DNA of 64,000 nucleotides, from contig NHNW01000048.1 of the NCBI GenBank assembly GCA_002786025.1, positions 270,484 to 334,483 of the forward strand, read 5' to 3'. A model generated the notes under the pieces. The model did no database searches. It saw only the letters and a list, made by a program, of their open reading frames with translations, and was not told the DNA's origin. Made by a program: the position numbers and the translations under genes. This DNA is from Zasmidium citrigriseum. Lineage: Eukaryota > Ascomycota > Dothideomycetes > Mycosphaerellales > Mycosphaerellaceae. Of the stretch, positions 57,280 to 64,000 are shown piece after piece (position 1 is the first letter of the stretch; every line of letters starts with the position of its first letter).

Positions 57280-58290
57280 AGTAGTAGTAAATCGACATAA
57301 TAGGTCCTACTCTTAAGGCCCTAAACTAGTTTATTAACTTTAAGGTCTTCCCGGATATAGAGGAGGTATTATTTAGTAATAAGGTTAGATTAGAAGATAA
57401 ATAGGAGCTAATACGCGGTAATAGATTCTACGGCTACCCGCTACTACTAAGTAAGTATTATAGCGAGCTAAAATACAATCGATAGATACTAAAATATACT
57501 TTTAGATAAGCTAGAAGACGTTATTAGCGTAACCTTTATATCCCGCGCTTAGATCGTAGAGTACTAGGTTAAGGAGGAGAAATTATCGATACTCGACGGA
57601 GATAGGAGCGCTCTACGAAAGGCGATATACGAGGACTAGCGGAAAGTAATCGACCCTTAAATCGAGATTATACTAGGTTTAGAGGGTTTAATCTTAGAGG
57701 TATAGGTAGCGAAGAAGTAGGCGTCTATCTACGAATCGAGCCTACGAAAGAAGCGAAAGACTAGGACTAGCTTTATAGACCCTAATACTAATAGAGAGGT
57801 ACTAATTGTTCTAATCTACGAGCTTAATAATACGCTTATCTACTTTAAATTCGCTAATTATTACAATAGGGATCTACTAGCTACGACGGTAGAGGTATAG
57901 ATAGAGCCGTTCGTCTACTTCGTTAAAGACCTCCTTCGCGACCCGCGGTATAAGGGCCTTAACAAGTATAGCTAGCAATAGTCCTTAAGTATCGATATAG
58001 TCTAGAGGAAGGTCGAGGAATCTAAGTTTAGCGATTATACTAAGGGTTTTCTCTATACTAAATACTTCCGTATACTAAGGTAAAATCTAAAGGATCTTAG
58101 AATTAGTACTAACTATAACGTAGAGGATTTAGTAGTTCTAGCTTTAGATAGGTATACTAAGAGTAAGAACTACGCTATATAGATCTAGTACGCGGAGTAC
58201 GTCGAGGGTAAGGTACTAGAGGACGTAAGCGACAATTAGCCCTCTTATCTTACGCGCGAGCCGATACTAACTAGTGTTTAAGGATATCTT
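57276..58290 (+). pseudogene. Right half of the plus-strand relic gene split by the retrotransposon
   Basis: Reading through stops gives IDIIGPTLKALN, then FINFKVFPDIEEVLFSNK, and further on FVYFVKDLLRDPRYKGLNKY, VEESKFSDYTKGFLYTKYF and LDRYTKSKNYAI with YAEYVEGKVLEDV following. The first part is in frame with the left half at 48.6-49.28 kb; a frame change or intron may separate it from the later part. I do not recognise the protein. Confidence 0.5.
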
Positions 58291-58299
58291 AAGTAAGGA

Positions 58300-59640
58300 G
58301 ATATCCGAATAATATACTTAGATTCTCGTAGTAGCGTTAGTAAAGAAGTCTAAAGTAGAGGAATATAAGTAGTAGATAGAATACTCTATAAAACCTTTAT
58401 TATAGAATATAAAGTATCGTTTAAAGCCTTTCCTCCTATATATCTATATTATCTAGGTCGTTTGTAAATATCGATAAAGGCGCTCTATACTATTAATATT
58501 ATTATTCTATAACCGACGAGTAATTAGCTTAAGATCTAATAGGCTTATAGGTAGGAGTTTACCGTATAATATAGACTCTAGTAGTATCCTTATACTTAGT
58601 TCGAAGAGAGATTTCAGATTAGCTATAATATCCTTAATAATACCGAATCTAGTATTAATAGCCTATAGCCGTAGAGCGATAATAGTATAGCGCTATTTAT
58701 TAATACGTATATCTTCCTCGTTAAGCTAGCGCTTATTATTAGCGAGCTAAGACTTAGTACGCTCTTCCTCGTTATCGTTATCTTAAGACTCGTCGAAGTT
58801 TATAGTAGCGTTAGTAGTAGAGTTATCGAATATATACTAGTCTCCTTCGCTATCGAATAGCTACTAGTTATAAGGCGGCTATTATATTTAATATTATATC
58901 TTAGCTATTAGACTAGTTAGATCTTAGTAGTTAATTAGCGCTTTAGATAGTTCTTCTTTAAGGCTTAGCGGTAGCTATAATTCGGATAGCTAATCTTAAA
59001 GTAATAATAACGGGCGTAGAGGCGATAGTTCGACAAATAGCCGAATAGTACTATTACGTCTACTACTAATAATAAGGTATCTACCTTACCGCTATAGAGC
59101 GTTCGCTATAAACTAGAAAGCCTTATACGAGATAGGCCGCTTATAGATATCTACGAGGAGCTCTATAATATTATTATACGTTAGTTCTAGATCTCTATAG
59201 CGATCGTATACCCGAAGCGTACGGAAGAGGGCCTCCTTAAGGTATTCTCTAGATATTAGGCGTCTCTCCTAAAAGCTCGACGTAAGCTATAAGCGAGTAG
59301 GTAAGAGCGGTAGGCCTATAGCGCCCTCCTAGGGATATAGAGTAATACTAGATAGTTCTATCTAGTCTAGTATTAGCTCGTCGTTATTATTATCGTTAAG
59401 CTATAGACTAGCGCCTATCGCGGCGAGTATATCTTCTTACTTATTACGCTAGGCGTTACTACGCTAATAGCTAAGTACGTTAAGGAAGGAGTTACTTATA
59501 CTAGAGAAGAGATTAGATAGACTACGAGACGTTAGTAGATTACGTACTAGCTTAGCTAGCTCTACTAATACCTAGCCCTAACGACAATAAGCGTCTATAG
59601 TACGTATACGAGGAACGTTACTAGTACTAAGGGAACGTAG
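58300..59640. other. RIP-degraded sequence, probably 3' part of the PIF1 unit
   Basis: TA-rich, CA/TG-poor sequence with no recognised motif. Given the minus-strand helicase relic to the right, it may hold the C-terminal part and 3' flank of that gene. Confidence 0.4.
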
Positions 59641-61060
59641 GCGGTCGAAATCGAAGGCCTCTTCGAATATAAGACCTTTTAATATCTTAACTCTAGAGAT
59701 AGCGATATAGGTAAGTCCTAAAGCAAACTTAGGGCTAAGCTTTACGATACTACGCTCGAGTGTTATCCCCTACGCCTTATAGATAGTAAGAGCGTACGAA
59801 AGGGTAACTAGAAACTACTACCGCTATCTATCTAAACTATTAATATTACGACGGATAGGAAATACGGATAGAATCTTACGCCTATTAGAATCCCTAAATA
59901 GCTCTAGAGCGTCGTCCTTAAGGTTATCGAAGGTAATAAGGAGATAACGAGGTATTTCCTAATAGGGTTCTACTATAGTATAAGGCTAAACAATATTATA
60001 TAGTATACCTTAGCGGCTATTAACAAGGCTATACTTAGTCTATAGATTTATAAGGAGTATAAGTCTATAACTAATAGAGATCTTTAGCTAAGGCTTAAGG
60101 TTATATACCTTCTCTAGGTTAATAGTAGCTATATCTAGCTTATCGTAGACGGCCTTAATATTAAGTATAGCGTAACTAATATCTTTAAGTCGGGTGTAGT
60201 TTAATTCTTTAACCTCTCCCTTATTAAAGAAGAGGCGGGTAGCGTTAGCGAATATTAAGATTTTACTAACGGCTAGGCTACCCTTATATCGACTTAAGAG
60301 CGTCTACTAGTGTTTCCGCTCGACTTCCCTAGTACGTAACGTAGAGAGAGCGTCTCGGAAAGTAACCTATTAAGGGTCTTTACCTTCTTAGTAGACGAGT
60401 ATATAGAGTATAAGAGTCTTATCGAATATAAAGTAAGCGGTCTATCTAGTAGTCTCTTCTAGAGTATTAGGCTATATATAGAAGAGCGGCTTATCTATAA
60501 TAGGCGTAAGTTAATTAAAATCGCTAAATATTAGGATACTAGCGCTACCGAAGAACTAGTCGGCTCGAGTCGGAAAGGCCTAGTAGAGTCTCTAATTAAT
60601 AAAGTAGAGTAATCGTAAGCTAACTATCGACTTCTTATTAATAATAATATACTATATATACTAGAACGTATTCTATAAAGTAGTAAGCTTCCCGCTAGTT
60701 AAGGGCGCTTACTTACGGCCTACGCTAATCTTAAAAGTAGTATAGATAGTAGAGCTATCGATATTATAGGCCGTAGTACCTATAGGAGCGATACGAATAA
60801 CCGGGTTACCCTAATTTATAGTAACCGTAGCTATAGGGTACTATTACCTAGCTATATCTATATCTCGCTATAGGCGAGTATAGATTATTTTAATTATAAA
60901 CGATTTGCTAGTACTAGCCGGACCGTCTATATTAAGAAGTAGTTATAATAGTTAAGGGCTACGCTTAGCTTTCTACCGAAGGTATTCGTTAAAGTAATTA
61001 ATAATAAGGTTAAATCCCTACTTCTAATAGGGATTAAGGCGATCGAACTAGGCTATAGAT
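59640..61060 (-). pseudogene. RIP-degraded PIF1-type helicase
   Basis: The minus strand reads LLNIDGPASTSKSFIIKII (Walker A, about 60,895-60,935), then NPVIRIAPIGTTAYNIDSST, then LTSGKL, the DEAD-type box seen as IIINKKSIVSLRLLYFI (about 60,600-60,650), FPTRAD.FFGSASILIFSDFN and LTPIIDKPLFY (about 60,490-60,590). Motif order and the GDFxQLPP-like block identify a PIF1-family helicase, where DE has become NK. Coding-like sequence extends further right, to about 61.4 kb (VNE.GEYIYPNDYLVDYPI). PIF1 domains with long N-terminal regions are found in Helitron transposons and in free-standing repeat genes; no Rep motif was found, so the class is open. Confidence 0.65.
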
Positions 61061-61399
61061 TAGGACTATACTTCCTATATAAAGGTACCGTAATCTATCT
61101 TAAGTTGTACCTACTAGTTATCGTACTCGTAGATAGACGGATAATTATCGAAGTACTTACTAATACGTAGCTACTATTTAGCGGCGCGATTAACCTTACG
61201 ATCCCTAAGATTATTAGGATCTTTATTACGAATACTAGGATTCTAAGAGTTACTAAGAAGTACTTAGAAGCCTACTAGATCGCCTTCTTACTATTAAGGT
61301 CTCTCTTAGAAAGGATTATTATCTTAAATAGGGTAGTCTACTAAGTAATCGTTAGGATATATATACTCTCCTTATTCGTTAACGTAGTAGGCTTAATAG

Positions 61400-62580
61400 T
61401 AGGTAACTATATCTATCTAGGTACTAAATAGGTTAGTCTCGTCCTCGTCGTCTAGAAAGAAGTATAGTTACTTAGCGGAGTATTCTAGCGGCTAGCGAAA
61501 GGGGTAATAAAGCTAGATCCTTATACGTAGGAAGTTATTAAAAGACTTAGGCTTACGTCGGTTAGAGGAATACCGAGGGAAGTAGTTAATAAGGCGCTTA
61601 TCTCGAATACTACGGAGCTTTAACGGTTTACGCTAGCTCTAAAGGTTATACTCTATTAAGTACTTAAATAGAGAAACCCCCTTAAACTCTTTAGGGTAGT
61701 CGAGGTACTTCTATAATAACGACTTACCTACTCGCCGAGTATATTAAGGATCCTACTCCTTAAGATCTCTAGTCTCTATTATAAGGTCTATATTTACTAC
61801 CTCGCCTAACTTAAGACTAGCGGATTATTAGCGCTTTAGGCGGTAATCTAGGGTAACGATAGTATAAGTACCCTTCTATAAGGGAAGTCGTAAGTTTATA
61901 TAGGCGACCTACTAGGCTAGCTAGTCTCTCTCTACTAGGAGCGAGTTTAGTATCTTCGCTATAAGCGATATTAATAGCTTATAGCTATTAATATACGGCT
62001 AGATACCTCTTATAAGGTCGCGGTATAAGAGACTCGCTATCTTATTCTTACTATAGTACTTAGCGATATAGTTAAGGACCGCGTAAAGAGTTATATAAGG
62101 AGAGATATTCGTATTAGCTCGCTAAGCGAAAGTAAATAGGCGGTAGAAATAACCGAGCTATAAGTCGTTATAGGCGGTAGTAAATCCCTAATAGGCTAGG
62201 TAGTAGTTATAATTAACGTCTACTATCTAGCGATAGGCTCTAGGGAAATAGAACTAGTACTTATTAGGAGTATTAGCGGCTAGACCTTACTAAGGGAAGG
62301 GAAGGAAAGGGTTCTTCGTCTTCCCTTCCCGCTAATATTAGGAAGGGGAAGATAAAATAATATATAGTCTAGCTAGAAATTACGGACGCTAGGAAGGAAA
62401 GGGGAAAGGGAAATTATAGGGAAGACTAGTACGGCGACTAGTACGGTATATAGATAGGCTAAAATTATAAAGTAGAGCTAGAAAGATCTTAAATATAAGT
62501 ACTAAAAGGTTAATTTATTTAGCTATTAGTATATAGGTAAGTACTAGGTATCTCGATCGAAGCGAAGAAGGTATAGCGCT
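61400..62580. other. RIP-degraded sequence between the PIF1 and H3-like relics
   Basis: It probably includes the N-terminal part of the PIF1 unit. Purine-rich runs and their complements (GGGAAGGGAAGGAAAGGG, CTTCCCTTCCC) cluster at about 62,290-62,420, perhaps at an element end. Confidence 0.4.
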
Positions 62581-62590
62581 AAAGAACTAT

Positions 62591-63440
62591 CTACTTATTA
62601 TCGATATTCTCGTCGTCGTTATTATTATCGACGACTAGCTTCCGCTTTATAACGACCGTCTTACCCTTACTCTTTATAGACTTCCTACTACTACCCGAAA
62701 ACTCTACTCTCGTTACGTTATATAGAGACGGCCGATAGTACTTATTAGGAATCGATAGCTCTAAGCCCTTCGCCGTAAGCTTCTTTATATTCTTAGCTAT
62801 CGTAGTATTACGCTAGATTAAGGTACTAGTATATACCTTCTTTAGGCTAATATAGTAGATTATACTATAGGCCGCTACTATAGCTTATTAGTAAATAGAC
62901 GGTTAAAGTCGGATTAAAAGTAGATATACTATTAAAGTATTATACGCCGAAGCCCTCTATAATACCCTAAAGGAGGATAGAGGTATCCTACGAGATATAT
63001 AGGCTACTCTTCTTAGTAGCGATAAGCTCTCGAACTACGCGGTAGAACGCTAACTAAGGGATCGAGAAGAAGCGACCTAGGCGTGTATCGCTATCTAGTA
63101 GAGCGTATATATCTATAACCTTACGTCTCGCCTCGCCTATAAAGTATTAGCTCTATCCTAACTAGTATAGGGACTAGTACGGTCTTAATATACGCGCCTT
63201 ACTAGCTACTATTACTTTCTTAGCCTTTCTAATACGAATCTTCTCTCTAAAGCGACTAATACGGTAGCCTATAATACCGCTATAGGCTACTCTAAGAGCT
63301 CTAGTAGTAGTAGAGCTACTCTTTCGCTTCTACTACTATACTCGGTTATAGGCGCTAGTAAGCCTCTTACTTAGCGCCTTTCTCGCGGTCTACTTAGTAC
63401 GCGCTATAATATCGCTTCGATTTGCTTATTAATAACGCCG
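62591..63440 (-). pseudogene. RIP-degraded histone H3-fold protein
   Basis: The minus strand reads, through stops, a basic N-terminal region (KALSKRLTSAYNRV; RISRFREKIRIRKAKK), then GRFFSIP.LAFYRVVRELIA and SSLYIS.DTSILL.GIIEGF. After a possible 63-nt intron (62,884-62,946) come SLKKVYTSTLI.RNTTIAKNI and a C-terminal tail ending DNNNDDENIDNK. The first block lines up without gaps with the histone H3 alpha-1/loop/alpha-2 region (LPFQRLVREI; FQSSAVMALQEASEAY). The second lines up with the H3 alpha-3 end (VTIMPKDIQLARRI). The tail beyond the histone fold is not H3-like. The splice junction and the start are uncertain. Identification is by eye. Confidence 0.5.
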
Positions 63441-64000
63441 ATAATAGCGGTTTCGAATTATATATATAAGGGGTTTAGACGAAAGGCGAGCTCGCTATTA
63501 AAATATTAATAGTAAGCTCGTAATAGTTAGTATAGTAACGTACAGCGGCGGCGACCTATCGCTATCGTTAGTATATCTAAACCGTAGGTAAGAATATATC
63601 GACGATATACTAGCTACTACTATACGTATATCGAAGAGCTAACCTAGAGTCGCTAGTAGGGGTATAGGTAAAGGGAAGAGGATTAAGTTTACTAGTAATA
63701 CTATTATATAGTACCTTAGCCCGCTATAGCTTACTCCTTCCCTTATCGAAGACTCCTATATAATACTATTAAAGCGAAGACACGAGTAAGGTATAGTAAA
63801 GCTAATCTAAGAATATAAAGGCTAGGATTAAAGTATATAAGAGCGAGCGTACTAGTCGTAATAGTCTAAAGCTAAAAAGCTAATACTATTAGAAGTCCCT
63901 AGCGACGTAATACGAGAAGCTCTTACCGAAAGTGTAAGCTTTTAACTAGCGGATTATGTAATCGAAGAGTCCTTTAGTAGGTAGGTAGGTAGTATAGTTA
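63440..64000. other. RIP-degraded sequence to the window edge
   Basis: TA-rich, CA/TG-poor sequence with a GTAGGTAGGTAGGTAGT run at the very end. No recognisable motif; the repeat block continues beyond the window. Confidence 0.5.

Larger units (their letters stand above)
41500..64000. repeat. RIP-degraded repeat block
   Basis: From about 41.5 kb to the end of the window, CA and TG dinucleotides are nearly absent, TA is extremely common and CG is retained. Every frame on both strands is closed by frequent TAG and TAA. This is the expected outcome of repeat-induced point mutation with CpA-to-TpA preference on both strands. The switch from normal composition occurs within about 100 bp after 41,400. 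The block continues beyond the right edge of the window. Relics inside it are listed separately. Confidence 0.95.

Overview
This is nuclear DNA from a filamentous ascomycete (Pezizomycotina, plausibly Dothideomycetes). Genes carry short 46-66 nt GT..AG introns with CTGAC/CTAAC-like branch sites. The fungal alpha-aminoadipate lysine pathway is present (homocitrate synthase), as are the fungal families Ilm1 and Ies1. The right third bears the scars of repeat-induced point mutation (RIP). The window has two parts: a gene-bearing part (1-41.4 kb) and a RIP-degraded repeat block (about 41.5-64 kb).

Gene-bearing part, left to right: membrane dipeptidase (M19, minus) head to head with ILM1 (plus); a four-TM MARVEL-like membrane protein; an unrecognised 389-aa protein; an alpha/beta hydrolase (minus); a 12-exon gene for a 927-aa secreted protein made of five cysteine-rich repeats; a degenerate ~200-bp satellite array; homocitrate synthase; a GMC oxidoreductase; a coiled-coil protein; an FAD monooxygenase (minus); a small ORF with six PxPRD peptide repeats (minus); a large M16 metalloprotease (minus) head to head with the INO80 subunit gene IES1; a 3.2-kb gene-poor stretch with a 46-bp palindrome; and two unrecognised genes next to the repeats. 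Most multi-exon models were joined by hand; all joins keep frame. The catalytic genes share no obvious single pathway, and no backbone synthase suggests a secondary-metabolite cluster.

Repeat block: CA and TG dinucleotides nearly vanish while TA is everywhere and CG survives, which is the signature of CpA-to-TpA RIP on both strands. No intact gene remains, but translating through the TAG stops reveals relics. These are a RecQ-type helicase with a long C-terminal extension (plus, 42.3-45.4 kb), a Ty3/gypsy chromodomain retrotransposon with identifiable 212-bp LTRs, 4-bp TSD and polypurine tract (49,282-57,275, coding strand minus), a plus-strand gene interrupted by that retrotransposon, a PIF1-type helicase (minus, about 59.6-61.1 kb) and a histone H3-fold protein (minus, about 62.6-63.4 kb). 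RecQ-rich repeat blocks are known at fungal chromosome ends, so a subtelomeric position is possible but no telomere repeat is visible. A single N at 55,825 is flanked by two identical 197-bp copies, almost certainly an unmerged contig overlap.
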